Below are positions 46,924 through 56,029 of a stretch of 64,000 bases of DNA, in pieces. A model generated the notes under the pieces. That model was not told where the DNA came from. It ran no database searches and saw only the letters and a program-made list of their open reading frames with translations. A program made the translations under genes and the position numbers. Position 1 is the stretch's first letter, and each line of letters begins with the position of its first letter. Where the stretch lies: NCBI RefSeq assembly GCF_042219825.1, contig NZ_JBHJHQ010000005.1, forward strand, positions 62,001 through 126,000, written 5' to 3'. This stretch comes from JBHJHP01 sp042219825 (GTDB lineage Bacteria; Bacteroidota; Bacteroidia; Bacteroidales; UBA5342).

Positions 46924-47310
46924 ATGATCAGGGTAACGTGCGCCATTATTGTAAATGATAATAGAGTCCTAATTTGTAAACGAGGACCACAAATGAACAA
47001 TCCTGGTAAGTGGGAATTTCCAGGGGGAAAAATAAAACCGGAAGAAACTGAAGAGGAGTGCATTATACGGGAAATTCAGGAAGAACTAAACATAAGCATC
47101 GAACCATGGAAACAAATCCGGCATTTTGTTTACGGTTCAACCATAGAGCTGATACCTTTTATATGCAGCGGTTATGACGGAAAGATTTTATTAAATGAGC
47201 ATGCTGATTACCGGTTTTGTCATCCTGAAGAATTTGGAAATTACGATTTTACTTCACCGGACGTTCTGCTTTATGAATACTTGTTGAAAAACCCTGATTT
47301 ATTAGGTTAA
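46924..47310 (+). CDS. MutT-like Nudix hydrolase
   Basis: 128 residues, a single Nudix domain: VTCAIIVNDNRVLICKRGP, NPGKWEFPGGKIKPEETEEE and box REIQEELNI. The usual Gly of REUXEEXGU is Asn here, as in some (d)CTP pyrophosphohydrolases. It probably hydrolyses damaged or non-canonical nucleoside triphosphates (8-oxo-dGTP, CTP analogues). The pattern NNPGKWEFPGGK fits MutT/CTP-pyrophosphohydrolase proteins of Bacteroidota. Exact substrate is not certain. Confidence 0.9.
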   Translation: MIRVTCAIIVNDNRVLICKRGPQMNNPGKWEFPGGKIKPEETEEECIIREIQEELNISIEPWKQIRHFVYGSTIELIPFICSGYDGKILLNEHADYRFCHPEEFGNYDFTSPDVLLYEYLLKNPDLLG

Positions 47311-47333
47311 TCGCCCCGCAAACATTATTTTAG

Positions 47334-47341
47334 TACATTTG
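47334..47341 (+). promoter_or_regulatory. Possible -7 box of the yicC-gmk-nadD operon
   Basis: TACATTTG (TAnnTTTG) 22 bases before the yicC ATG. No clear -33 TTG was found. Confidence 0.4.
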
Positions 47342-47363
47342 CACATCACGAAAAAAGAGATAT

Positions 47364-48239
47364 ATGATTCAATCGATGACCGGTTACGGGAAAGCCGTTT
47401 GTGAATTAAAAGACAAAAACATAACCATTGAGATAAAATCGCTTAACAGCAAGCAGATGGATATCAACACCCGAATTCCAGGTATATATAAGGATAAGGA
47501 TGTTGAGATCAGATCCACCATCTCAAAAACACTTCAGAGAGGTAAGGTTGATATGTTTTTGTATGTTGAAAATCTGGGAAATGATACATCTACTGTCATT
47601 AATCCCAATATTTTTGAAAACTACAAAAAACAGATACAGGAAATTTCAAAAACCTGCAACGTACCGGTTCCTGAGGATCTGTTTTCAACCATATTACGTC
47701 TTCCGGATGCCTTGAAAACGGAAATTGAAGAAATTGATGACGAAGAATGGAATACAATTTTAGCCGCTCTTCAGGAAGCACTGAAACAGATGATTGCGTT
47801 CAGAATTCAGGAAGGAAAATCACTGGAAGAACATCTGATTGAAAAAATTGAAAACATCAGGTCATTGCACAAAGAAGTACCCCAATATGAAAAAGAAAGA
47901 ATTGAAAGAGTACGTGCGCGAATTACAGACAACCTGAATGATCTGAAATCATCCATGGAATTTGATCCGAATCGTTTTGAGCAGGAAATGATCTACTATA
48001 TCGAAAAGCTCGATATCAGTGAAGAGAAAGTGAGACTGGAAAATCATCTGAATTATTTTATTGAAACACTGAATCTTAAAGAATCTTCGGGTAAAAAACT
48101 GGGGTTTATTTCTCAGGAAATCGGCCGGGAAATAAATACCTTAGGATCCAAGGCAAATCACCACGATATTCAGAAACTGGTGGTTCAAATGAAAGACGAG
48201 CTGGAACAAATTAAAGAACAGGTATTAAACGTGTTATAG
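47364..48239 (+). CDS. YicC/YloC family endoribonuclease
   Basis: 291 residues, the family's usual length. The N-terminus MIQSMTGYGKA is diagnostic. The YicC N domain (about 2-155) includes EIKSLNSKQMDINTRIP; the DUF1732 C-terminal domain (about 205-291) includes SEEKVRLENHLNYFIETL, GKKLGFISQEIGREINTLGSKA and the metal-binding-type end VVQMKDELEQIKEQVLNVL. E. coli YicC is an endoribonuclease acting on RyhB and other RNAs. gmk begins 1 bp downstream, a common gene order. Confidence 0.95.
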   Translation: MIQSMTGYGKAVCELKDKNITIEIKSLNSKQMDINTRIPGIYKDKDVEIRSTISKTLQRGKVDMFLYVENLGNDTSTVINPNIFENYKKQIQEISKTCNVPVPEDLFSTILRLPDALKTEIEEIDDEEWNTILAALQEALKQMIAFRIQEGKSLEEHLIEKIENIRSLHKEVPQYEKERIERVRARITDNLNDLKSSMEFDPNRFEQEMIYYIEKLDISEEKVRLENHLNYFIETLNLKESSGKKLGFISQEIGREINTLGSKANHHDIQKLVVQMKDELEQIKEQVLNVL

Positions 48240-48240
48240 A

Positions 48241-48807
48241 ATGCAAAACGGCAAACTGATCATTTTTTCTGCTCCCTCGGGTTCAGGCAAAACAACCATT
48301 ATCAAACACTTATTGAACCAGAATTTCAAACTGGAATTTTCAATTTCAGCCACAAGCAGAAAACCAAGAGGAACGGAAAAACACGGGAAAGATTACTATT
48401 TTTTAAGTCCGGAAGAGTTCAGGACAAAAATTGAATCGGGCGCATTTTTGGAATGGGAAGAAGTTTATAAAGATATCTGTTACGGCACATTGAAATCAGA
48501 AGTTGAGCGCATTACGGAAAGCGGCAACAATGTTATTTTCGATGTTGACGTAGTAGGCGGATTAAATATAAAATCCTTTTATGGCGACAGGGCACTGGCA
48601 ATTTTTGTTCAGCCTCCTTCGGTAAAAGAACTTGAAAACCGACTGAAAGCAAGAGCTACAGATGATGCGGAAACCATTGAAAAACGTGTTGCCAAGGCAG
48701 CACAGGAATTAAAATACGCCGATAAATTTGACGTTATTATTGTGAACGACGACCTGAAACAGGCTAAAGCAAAAGCGGAAAAGCTTCTGACAGATTTTTT
48801 AAAATAA
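48241..48807 (+). CDS. gmk: Guanylate kinase
   Basis: 188 residues. P-loop FSAPSGSGKTTIIKHLL (about 9-25), GMP-binding signature ISATSRKPRGTEKHGKDYYFLS, the FLEWEEVYKDICYGTLKSEV segment and VIFDVDVVGGLNIK. It phosphorylates GMP to GDP with ATP. It lies between yicC and nadD in a tight operon (1 bp and 11 bp gaps). Confidence 0.97.
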   Translation: MQNGKLIIFSAPSGSGKTTIIKHLLNQNFKLEFSISATSRKPRGTEKHGKDYYFLSPEEFRTKIESGAFLEWEEVYKDICYGTLKSEVERITESGNNVIFDVDVVGGLNIKSFYGDRALAIFVQPPSVKELENRLKARATDDAETIEKRVAKAAQELKYADKFDVIIVNDDLKQAKAKAEKLLTDFLK

Positions 48808-48818
48808 AAAAGTACCAT

Positions 48819-49388
48819 TTGAAAACCGGTTTATTCTTCGGCTCATTTAATCCAATTCATAAAGGACATGTTGAAATCGCAGAATTTATTTTAAAAAACA
48901 GCGATCTGGAGGAAATCTGGTTTGTGGTATCACCTGAAAATCCATGGAAAACAGAACAAAAGAAACCATCGTCCGAAATAAGACTTAAAATGGTTCAGCT
49001 TGCCATTGAGAATAAAACGGGATTCAGAGCTACAAACTTTGAGGAACAACTTGCAAAACCATCTTATACATACCAATCCTTACGGTATTTAAGCTCTAAA
49101 TATCCTGATAATAACTTTGTTTTACTCATTGGCGGAGACAACCTTGCGGAATTCCGAAAATGGGGAAATTATGAAAAAATATTATCTGAATATGAGGTTT
49201 GGGCATATCCCCGAAACCAGACCACTGATACAGATAAAAGCCTCAATATCAAATTAATTAAAGCGCCATTACTTAACTACTCAAGTACAGAGATACGAGA
49301 AAACTTACAGAACAATGCGTCTAAGGATACCAGAATTGACAGCAAAGTCCTTAAATTTATAACCAAAAACAAATTGTACCAGTCATGA
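48819..49388 (+). CDS. nadD: Nicotinate-nucleotide adenylyltransferase
   Basis: 189 residues. Nucleotidyltransferase motifs: GLFFGSFNPIHKGHVEIAE (GxFxPxHxGH) at the N-terminus, IWFVVSPENPWK, VLLIGGDNLAEFRKW and the C-terminal YSSTEIRENL (SSTxIR). It makes nicotinate adenine dinucleotide in NAD synthesis. The start codon is TTG at 48819-48821; no in-frame ATG lies between it and the gmk stop, and the first residues MKTGLFFGSF fit the family start exactly. It overlaps the next gene by 4 bp (ATGA). Confidence 0.94.
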   Translation: MKTGLFFGSFNPIHKGHVEIAEFILKNSDLEEIWFVVSPENPWKTEQKKPSSEIRLKMVQLAIENKTGFRATNFEEQLAKPSYTYQSLRYLSSKYPDNNFVLLIGGDNLAEFRKWGNYEKILSEYEVWAYPRNQTTDTDKSLNIKLIKAPLLNYSSTEIRENLQNNASKDTRIDSKVLKFITKNKLYQS

Positions 49389-50251
49389 GAATACCTGAAT
49401 CAGAATTAATTATTAATGTCGACGGATCAGCATTTCATTTACATATTAAACCTGGAGAACTTGCAGAAAAAGTAATTTTAGTTGGCGATCCGGGAAGAGT
49501 AGAAACTATTACGAAACATTTTGACAGCATAGAATCAGAAGCAGAAAACAGGGAATTTGTATCTAAAACAGGTTACTATAAAGGGAAACATATTACTGTT
49601 CTTTCTACAGGAATTGGAACAGATAACATCGATATTGTGGTGAATGAACTGGATGCCCTTGTCAATATTGATTTTGAGACCCGCGAAATAAAGTCAAATC
49701 TTACATCACTTGATATCGTTCGTATTGGAACGTCGGGAGGACTTCATAAAGATATTCCGGTTGATAGCATCGTCATGTCGGAAAGATCCATTGGATTTGA
49801 TGGGCTGCTGAATTTTTATGAAGGAAGAAATGAAATTTCGGATTTGAAATTTGAATCATATTTAAAAAAGGAATTGAAATGGCTTCCGGAACTGGCTTCA
49901 CCCTACGTGGTTCATGCATCCGAAGAACTTATTAAAAGGCTGGATAGTGAGCATATTATAAAAGGCTGCACAATTTCTGCACCTGGATTTTATGGGCCTC
50001 AAGGCCGAGAACTCCGGCTCAAGACCTCAAACCGGGAAATAAATAAAATAATTGAATCGTTTAATTTTAACGGATCTATTATAGCTAATTACGAAATGGA
50101 AAGCTCTGCAATTGCAGGACTATCAAAATTACTCGGTCACAATGCTGTTACTTTGTGTGCCATAATTGCCAACAGGGTAACAAAAAAATACAGCAAAGAC
50201 TATAAGATAGTAATCAGTCAATTAATTGAACATGTATTGGAACTGATATAA
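49385..50251 (+). CDS. Nucleoside phosphorylase (uridine phosphorylase-like)
   Basis: 288 residues of the PNP/UDP family, hexameric NP-I type. Motifs: VILVGDPGRVETITKHFD (phosphate site), ITVLSTGIGTDNIDIVVNEL, DIVRIGTSGGLHKDIPVDSIVMS and ANYEMESSAIAGLSKLLGHNAVTLCAIIANR (nucleoside-binding Met-Glu). It cleaves nucleosides with phosphate to base plus ribose 1-phosphate. Translationally coupled to nadD. The exact base preference (uridine or purine) cannot be read with certainty. Confidence 0.9.
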   Translation: MRIPESELIINVDGSAFHLHIKPGELAEKVILVGDPGRVETITKHFDSIESEAENREFVSKTGYYKGKHITVLSTGIGTDNIDIVVNELDALVNIDFETREIKSNLTSLDIVRIGTSGGLHKDIPVDSIVMSERSIGFDGLLNFYEGRNEISDLKFESYLKKELKWLPELASPYVVHASEELIKRLDSEHIIKGCTISAPGFYGPQGRELRLKTSNREINKIIESFNFNGSIIANYEMESSAIAGLSKLLGHNAVTLCAIIANRVTKKYSKDYKIVISQLIEHVLELI

Positions 50252-50311
50252 GTTTTCAGAATTAAGATTTAAAATATATTTTTGCTTTAATAAATTATTA
50301 TCTCAACACAT

Positions 50312-51298
50312 ATGAAAGAGGACAAAACAAAAGAGATTGATTTGCTCGATCTGCTTCAATCCATTGGAAGATCAATTGCTAAATTCTTTATTTTTCTATA
50401 TAATGCCATGTGGTGGTTTATAGTTTTTGGAGTAAAAAACTACATTTTCATGATCATCTTTGTTATCATTGGCTTGGGTTGGGGAATATATTCTACGATG
50501 AATTCAAAAGATGTTTATCAGTCCTTTATGAAAATCCGATCGAATGCTATGACAACGAGGGATCTTAAACCATTTATCTCTGAAATAAATACTTACATTA
50601 GTAATAAAAATAGTTTTACTTACCCAATTCTTGAAAAAAATTTAAACTCAGATTCGTCAGAGATAAGTAAAATCACTGCCGTAAAGCCTCATTTTTATAT
50701 TGATTATTGGGGGGACGGTATTATAGATGAACTGGATATTAAAGATAACCATTCTACCCGGGACACTTTAAACGTCCTTGATTCAACCTACATGTGCATA
50801 GAAGCTAGGGTGCAAGATCCTGCACTATTTGAAGTTCTTGGAGAAAAAATTGTCACTTACCTTAATAATAAACCATCAATAATCCGAATTAACGATTACA
50901 GACTAAAGGAAGTTAATTATAAAGTTGCTTCATTTAATCATGAAATTCGGTTATTGGACAGTCTGCAAAATTTCAGTTATTTTAACGGCTCAACAGATTT
51001 ACAGCAATTACAGTTCAGCAACCGCCAGGGACTAATATTAGGTGAAAACAGGCAACAACTTTTTCACATTTATAAATTACGATTAGAAAACCAAAAGAAA
51101 CCGTTTGTTACTGAACTTAATTTGTATACTGATCCTGTAACAATAATTGACAACTTCCCTATTGTGACAACAAAAATGGAATCAAGTTTAATGGATATCA
51201 TCATATCAGTAATAAAAGTTGCCTTACTGGGCTATGTTATTTTACTGCTGATTTACGTCTTTAAAAAGAATTACTCAAAATATGCTGATAAAGTTTGA
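50312..51298 (+). CDS. Wzz-like membrane protein (two-helix periplasmic protein)
   Basis: 328 residues. An N-terminal cytoplasmic helix (KEIDLLDLLQSIGRSIAKF) is followed by one strong membrane segment (about 37-66, including YIFMIIFVIIGLGWGIYSTM), a long periplasmic part (about 67-290) and a C-terminal helix (VIKVALLGYVILLLIYVF, about 298-316). This topology and the short cytoplasmic tail resemble Wzz chain-length regulators. No kinase or Wzz proline-rich box was seen and no glycan genes are near, so the function is unknown. Confidence 0.6.
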   Translation: MKEDKTKEIDLLDLLQSIGRSIAKFFIFLYNAMWWFIVFGVKNYIFMIIFVIIGLGWGIYSTMNSKDVYQSFMKIRSNAMTTRDLKPFISEINTYISNKNSFTYPILEKNLNSDSSEISKITAVKPHFYIDYWGDGIIDELDIKDNHSTRDTLNVLDSTYMCIEARVQDPALFEVLGEKIVTYLNNKPSIIRINDYRLKEVNYKVASFNHEIRLLDSLQNFSYFNGSTDLQQLQFSNRQGLILGENRQQLFHIYKLRLENQKKPFVTELNLYTDPVTIIDNFPIVTTKMESSLMDIIISVIKVALLGYVILLLIYVFKKNYSKYADKV

Positions 51299-51324
51299 TT
51301 CTGACTATACCTCAGAATCAAACT
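51292..51324. terminator. Shared bidirectional terminator between convergent genes
   Basis: A perfect 13-bp inverted repeat AGTTTGATTCTGA / TCAGAATCAAACT with a 7-base loop spans the stop codons of the Wzz-like gene (plus, ending 51298) and the DUF4494 gene (minus, ending 51305). A T-containing tail (CTTTATTT) follows on the plus strand. Confidence 0.8.
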
Positions 51325-51811
51325 CTTTATTTGGCTCAAGATCACTCACCGGTGTTAAGCCGGCAATGTCTTCTGTTCCATTATCATCTTTAAAGTAAGG
51401 AAATACATCCATAATGGGTGTTTCCTGAACCGACTGAACACTATAGTCTACTGTACAATCCTTCATAGATTCAGTTAAGTTCGACAGAGCTTCATCAATG
51501 TTCGTTGCCTGAACCAACATATAGTTGGATGTCTTTTTTTCAACACCTTTTTCTTCATCAAGCGTTACAAAAACAACTTTACACTTAAACCAACGATCAC
51601 CTGAATCATAAAAAAATAAATCGGAATAGTTCGCCCTTTTAATATTCAGAATGTTAAATTCTTCACCAAGATAAGGCTTTAACTCTTCATATATCCGTGA
51701 TTCTGCTTCTGTAAATGAAACTGCATCTACAAGGTAGGGCTCAGAAATTTTCTTTTCCTTTCCCTGCTCATCAATTTTCTGATACTTTACTTTTACTTCA
51801 AACCAATTCAT
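51305..51811 (-). CDS. DUF4494 domain protein
   Basis: 168 residues, cytoplasmic. It starts MNWFEVKVKYQKIDEQGK and shows the DUF4494 pattern: VDAVSFTEAESRIYEEL, FNILNIKRANYSDLFF and DRWFKCKVVFVTLDEEKG, then YMLVQATNIDEALSNL. The two halves (about 1-80 and 85-130) look like a repeated KVxF-AxSFTEAE unit. Widely conserved in Bacteroidota, function unknown. The tail after about 140 is acidic and variable. Confidence 0.88.
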   Translation of the reverse strand: MNWFEVKVKYQKIDEQGKEKKISEPYLVDAVSFTEAESRIYEELKPYLGEEFNILNIKRANYSDLFFYDSGDRWFKCKVVFVTLDEEKGVEKKTSNYMLVQATNIDEALSNLTESMKDCTVDYSVQSVQETPIMDVFPYFKDDNGTEDIAGLTPVSDLEPNKEFDSEV

Positions 51812-51837
51812 AATTATTTCTGATTTAAGCGTGCAAA

Positions 51838-51872
51838 AATAAAGGTTTTTCCCGGCGGGAAAAACCTTTATT
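51838..51872 (-). terminator. Terminator of the small secreted protein gene
   Basis: Perfect 16-bp stem AATAAAGGTTTTTCCC / GGGAAAAACCTTTATT with a 3-base loop, T-rich on the minus strand. It lies between the DUF4494 start and the stop at 51951. Confidence 0.9.
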
Positions 51873-51950
51873 AAATTATCTGAATATTAATAAATTTTCT
51901 AATTGTAAATAAGGAGGTTAGAGTTTAGGTAATGGTAAAGACCAATACCA

Positions 51951-52400
51951 TTACTGATTAATGACAAAAGACTTTCTGATCAGATCTTTGTCTGTCCTCA
52001 GCACTGCAACATACTCTCCACCAGGCAGTTTATTCATCAGTACACGACTATGAACCATTGGTTCATCCCTGAAATACTTTGAATAAAGCATGTTTCCATC
52101 TTCATCGTTTACTGAAAAGAATACCCTTTCCCTACTACTGTTTACATAGCTCAAAGTAAGAACATCCTCAGAATAATACATAACCATTTTTCCCGGCTCT
52201 TCTATTAACCTGAGTGCTGATTCGCTCTCTTCACTGGCAACAGATGAAGATTTGGAATCATTAACTTCGATTGGTTGGATTTCAATATTAGATGCCAGAT
52301 AAAAATCGTTGTCACTACCTGCAAATTGCGCATTCATACTTCCAAAAGGTAAAACTGCTAACAGCAAGCTTAAACCTAAAAATAAACTTCTCTTTTTCAT
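51951..52400 (-). CDS. Small secreted DUF3244-like protein
   Basis: The ATG at 52398-52400 gives a clean signal peptide (MKKRSLFLGLSLLLAVLPFG...NAQ) and a 149-residue product; the longer frame to 52439 adds unlikely sequence. After a Ser/Glu-rich spacer a single beta-sandwich follows: VFFSVNDEDGNMLYSKYF, then LPGGEYVAVLRTDKDLIRKSFVI, like DUF3244 or the fold of T9SS sorting domains. Whether it is itself T9SS cargo or a stand-alone periplasmic protein is unclear. Confidence 0.7.
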   Translation of the reverse strand: MKKRSLFLGLSLLLAVLPFGSMNAQFAGSDNDFYLASNIEIQPIEVNDSKSSSVASEESESALRLIEEPGKMVMYYSEDVLTLSYVNSSRERVFFSVNDEDGNMLYSKYFRDEPMVHSRVLMNKLPGGEYVAVLRTDKDLIRKSFVINQ

Positions 52401-52510
52401 AATGTTACTGTTTAAATATAAACCTAATTCTAAAAACAACTTACTCGAATTTCTACTTCTTCCACCATCTGTGCTATTTCGAGATTCTCATAACATTATT
52501 TTTGACAGTT

Positions 52511-52537
52511 CAAAGATACAATAAATATGTTTTACAA
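52511..52537 (-). promoter_or_regulatory. Possible promoter of the small secreted protein gene
   Basis: Minus-strand TATCTTTG (52518-52511) is a perfect TAnnTTTG. A TTG (52537-52535) lies 16 bases upstream, slightly short. Confidence 0.42.
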
Positions 52538-52721
52538 CATAATTATAAAACATGATTTTAAAACATATTTAGACAAAGACTTCAAATTCTGTAATTTAGA
52601 CTGAATTAAAATTTGTTAAAAAAATTGACGGTTTAAATAAAAGACCTGAAAATGATCTTGTTTATATATATTTTGACGCCTATAAAATGATTTAAAACAA
52701 TTAACTTGCCGCATTAAATTG

Positions 52722-52729
52722 TATATTTG
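52722..52729 (+). promoter_or_regulatory. -7 box of the pnp promoter
   Basis: TATATTTG, a perfect TAnnTTTG, 53 bases before the pnp ATG. The nearest TTG (52706-52708) is only 13 bases upstream, so the -33 part is uncertain. Confidence 0.45.
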
Positions 52730-52782
52730 CCACGATTTAAAGGAGATATATTAAAAAACGTAACGCGTAATTAGAAAAAGAA

Positions 52783-54927
52783 ATGTTACAAGTAAAAACG
52801 AAAACAATTGAATTAAGTGATGGAAGAACCATCACAATTGAAACAGGAAAATTAGCCAAACAGGCTGATGGTTCTGTTGTTGTCAGAATGGGTAATACAA
52901 TGCTTTTGGCTACTGCCGTAGCAGCACAGGAAGCAGGTGAAGATGTTGACTTTATGCCCTTATCAGTGGATTATAAAGAAAAGTATGCTTCATTCGGCAG
53001 ATTTCCCGGTGGTTTTCTTAAAAGAGAAGGCCGTGCATCCGATGCAGAAATTCTGACAAGCCGTCTGGTTGACCGAGCGTTAAGACCGCTTTTCCCGGAT
53101 GATTTTCATGCTGAAACCTTTGTTACTGTAAACCTGATCTCAGCTGACGGTGTTGATATGCCGGATGCGCTTGCCGGATTGGCAGCATCTGCTGCATTAG
53201 CTGTATCAGACATTCCATTCAACGGACCAATTTCAGAAGTTCGTGTAGCCAGAATTGATGGCCAACTGAAAATTAACCCAACCTTTGAAGAACTTGAAAA
53301 AGCCGATCTTGATATCATGGTTGCTGCTACTATTGACAACATTATGATGGTAGAAGGTGAAATGAGCGAAGTATCCGAAAAAGATCTTCTGGAAGCCATG
53401 ATGTTTGCCCATGATGCAATTAAAGATCAGTGTAAAGCACAGATTGAACTGGCTGAAATGGTTGGTAAAATAAAACGCGAATATGACCACGAAAAGAAAG
53501 ATGAAGATCTGAAAAAAGATATTTGGGAAAAAACTTACGATAAAGTATATGCTATTGCACTTGAAGGGAACGCTGATAAGCATGCCAGGCAGGATGCATT
53601 TAGTTCTGTAAAAGAAGAATACATTGCTGGTTTATCAGAAGAAGAAGCGGAAGAGAAAGCTTTCCTTATTGGCAAATTCTACCATGACGTAGAAAAAGAA
53701 GCCGTAAGAAGAGCGATCCTTGATGAAGGTATTCGTCTTGATGGCCGTAAGACTACAGAGATCCGTCCTATTTGGTCAGAAATTGATTATTTACCGGGTG
53801 CACATGGTTCTGCGATTTTCACACGTGGTGAAACACAATCCCTTACAACGGTAACACTTGGCACCAAACTGGATGAAAAAATAATTGATGACGTATTGCT
53901 AAAAGGAAAAGAGAAATTCCTGTTGCATTATAATTTCCCGCCATTCTCAACTGGCGAAGCGCGACCACAAAGGGGTGTTGGCAGAAGAGAAATTGGCCAT
54001 GGTAATCTGGCATTCAGAGCATTAAAGAGGATGCTTCCAGAACAAACACCTTATACCATCCGTATTGTTTCGGATATTCTGGAATCAAACGGTTCATCTT
54101 CAATGGCCACAGTTTGTGCGGGAACCCTGGCACTCATGGATTCAGGTTTACAAATTAAAAAACCTGTTTCAGGTATCGCTATGGGACTTATCACAGATAA
54201 AGGAAATGAGAAGTTTGCTGTATTATCTGACATACTGGGTGATGAAGACCACCTTGGTGATATGGACTTTAAAGTAACGGGAACACGTGATGGCATAACT
54301 GCAACACAGATGGATATCAAGGTTGACGGTTTATCATACGAAATCCTTGAAAAAGCATTGAACCAGGCTAAAGACGGAAGAATGTATATCCTGGACAAAA
54401 TTGCAGAAACAATTGAAGAACCACGTGAAGATCTTAAACCAAATGCTCCAAGGATTGAGGCATTCTCAATTCCAAAAGAAATGATTGGAGCTGTGATTGG
54501 TCCTGGTGGTAAAATTATTCAGGAGATCCAGGAAGTATCTGGTGCTGTTATTACTATTGAAGAAGCTGATGGAAGAGGTCAGGTTCAGGTTGCCGCTGCA
54601 AACCTTGACAGTATCAGCAAAGCGATGGCAAGAATCAAAGCAATTATTGCAGTACCGGAAATAGGTGAAGTTTACGATTCTACCGTTAAGGCACTTGCTC
54701 CGTTTGGTGCTTTCGTTGAAATTCTTCCAGGCAAAGAAGGTCTTTTACACATTTCAGAAATCGACTGGAAACGGTTCAAGGATATGGAAGAAACAGGCCT
54801 TAAAGAAGGTGATAAGATTCAGGTTAAACTCATCTCTATCGATGAAAAAACCGGTAAATTCAAATTATCACACAAGGTTTTGATTCCAAGGCCTCCAAGA
54901 GAAGATAAACAAAAAGAGAATAATTAA
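52783..54927 (+). CDS. pnp: Polyribonucleotide nucleotidyltransferase (PNPase)
   Basis: 714 residues with full domain order: RNase PH 1 (about 15-145; DFMPLSVDYKEKYASFGRFPGGFLKREGR), helical linker (about 155-310), RNase PH 2 (about 325-540; LHYNFPPFSTGEARPQRGVGRREIGHGNLA and TVCAGTLALMDSG), KH (about 560-620; IPKEMIGAVIGPGGKII) and S1 (about 625-700; GEVYDSTVKALAPFGAFVEI). It degrades RNA 3'-5' with phosphate. Single gene with strong terminator. Confidence 0.98.
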   Translation: MLQVKTKTIELSDGRTITIETGKLAKQADGSVVVRMGNTMLLATAVAAQEAGEDVDFMPLSVDYKEKYASFGRFPGGFLKREGRASDAEILTSRLVDRALRPLFPDDFHAETFVTVNLISADGVDMPDALAGLAASAALAVSDIPFNGPISEVRVARIDGQLKINPTFEELEKADLDIMVAATIDNIMMVEGEMSEVSEKDLLEAMMFAHDAIKDQCKAQIELAEMVGKIKREYDHEKKDEDLKKDIWEKTYDKVYAIALEGNADKHARQDAFSSVKEEYIAGLSEEEAEEKAFLIGKFYHDVEKEAVRRAILDEGIRLDGRKTTEIRPIWSEIDYLPGAHGSAIFTRGETQSLTTVTLGTKLDEKIIDDVLLKGKEKFLLHYNFPPFSTGEARPQRGVGRREIGHGNLAFRALKRMLPEQTPYTIRIVSDILESNGSSSMATVCAGTLALMDSGLQIKKPVSGIAMGLITDKGNEKFAVLSDILGDEDHLGDMDFKVTGTRDGITATQMDIKVDGLSYEILEKALNQAKDGRMYILDKIAETIEEPREDLKPNAPRIEAFSIPKEMIGAVIGPGGKIIQEIQEVSGAVITIEEADGRGQVQVAAANLDSISKAMARIKAIIAVPEIGEVYDSTVKALAPFGAFVEILPGKEGLLHISEIDWKRFKDMEETGLKEGDKIQVKLISIDEKTGKFKLSHKVLIPRPPREDKQKENN

Positions 54928-54933
54928 TTCCAT

Positions 54934-54959
54934 AAAGCCCCGGTTAAAACCGGGGCTTT
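54934..54959 (+). terminator. Terminator of pnp
   Basis: 10-bp stem AAAGCCCCGG / CCGGGGCTTT with a 6-base loop, followed by TTTCTTCCC, just after the pnp stop. Confidence 0.95.
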
Positions 54960-55002
54960 TTTCTTCCCGTTCAAATTACTATTTTAGCAAAAACACAAAA
55001 TA

Positions 55003-55671
55003 ATGGATGTTAAAATAGAAGACTCCTGGAAGGAGGTACTGGAACCTGAATTTGAGAAAGAATATTTTCAGTCACTGGTTAACTTTATTAAAAATGAATA
55101 TAAAACTAAAAAAGTTTATCCTCCAGGAAACCTCATTTTTAATGCATTTAATCTTTGTCCGTTCAATAAAACCAAAGTAGTAATTATCGGACAAGATCCT
55201 TACCACGGCCCCGGACAGGCTCACGGACTTTGTTTCTCTGTTCAGCAAGGCATTGCATTTCCACCTTCACTGAATAATATCTTTAAAGAAATTAAGGGAG
55301 ACTTAAATATTCCGGTTCCGGCAAACGGAGATTTGACCAAATGGGCTGAACAGGGTGTATTACTTTTAAATGCTACTTTAACGGTTCAGGCTCATAATGC
55401 AGGATCGCACCAAAAGAAAGGCTGGGAAACCTTTACAGATGAAGCCATAAAGCAACTGGCTGAAAAAAGGGAGAATCTGGTCTTCCTGCTTTGGGGAGCC
55501 TATGCACAGAAAAAAGCCGAAATGATAAATCCACAAAAACACCTGATTTTAAAATCAGTACACCCCTCTCCTCTTTCCGCTTCACGCGGTTTTTTCGGGA
55601 ATCATCACTTTAGCAGAACCAACGAATATTTGCGCTCAAAAGGAAAGACTGAAATAGACTGGAAAATTTAA
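55003..55671 (+). CDS. ung: Uracil-DNA glycosylase
   Basis: 222 residues, family 1 UDG. Water-activating Asp in VVIIGQDPYHGPGQAHGLCFSV (about 62-83), FPPSLNNIFKEI, the uracil-binding LLLNATLTV segment and the leucine-loop HPSPLSASRGFFGNHHFSRTNEYL. It removes uracil from DNA in base-excision repair. Stand-alone gene downstream of pnp. Confidence 0.98.
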   Translation: MDVKIEDSWKEVLEPEFEKEYFQSLVNFIKNEYKTKKVYPPGNLIFNAFNLCPFNKTKVVIIGQDPYHGPGQAHGLCFSVQQGIAFPPSLNNIFKEIKGDLNIPVPANGDLTKWAEQGVLLLNATLTVQAHNAGSHQKKGWETFTDEAIKQLAEKRENLVFLLWGAYAQKKAEMINPQKHLILKSVHPSPLSASRGFFGNHHFSRTNEYLRSKGKTEIDWKI

Positions 55672-55729
55672 GAATTACGAATCAGGATTATGTCTTACAG
55701 CTTGCATTTTAATTCTTGTGTTCTATAAA

Positions 55730-56029
55730 TTAAAAAAATTTGAAAGCCATCATCACCAATGCATAGATCATGGTTGCAAGGATAACACCACGTCCTGCTT
55801 TCCATTTTTCCTTTTGCATAAAAAAATAGAAAATAATAAGGTTAATAATTGAACTTACAGCAACCAAAGCCGGAAATATTCTCTGCTTCACCATTTCCTG
55901 AAAAAAATCAAGATAGGCATCGGTAGAAACATTCACGAAAAAATATATGGCCATAATAACCGGTGGCAAAACAATCCCCGGTAAGAATCCCCACCAAAAT
56001 TTACTGTAATCCGGATCCGGTTCAACCAT
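55730..56029 (-). CDS. Small membrane protein of unknown function
   Basis: 99 residues with three hydrophobic helices: GFLPGIVLPPVIMAIYFFV (about 14-32), FPALVAVSSIINLIIFYFF (about 52-70) and GVILATMIYALVMMAFKFF (about 80-99). A short charged stretch MQKEKWKAGR separates the last two. It starts 8 bp inside the end of surE, so the two are probably co-transcribed. No family was recognised. Confidence 0.72.
   Translation of the reverse strand: MVEPDPDYSKFWWGFLPGIVLPPVIMAIYFFVNVSTDAYLDFFQEMVKQRIFPALVAVSSIINLIIFYFFMQKEKWKAGRGVILATMIYALVMMAFKFF

Larger units (their letters stand above)
52401..52782. other. Divergent intergenic region (DUF3244-like gene / pnp)
   Basis: AT-rich, no gene. It holds promoters in both directions and the pnp leader (about 55 nt), with AAAGGAGATATA at 52738-52749. 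Confidence 0.45.
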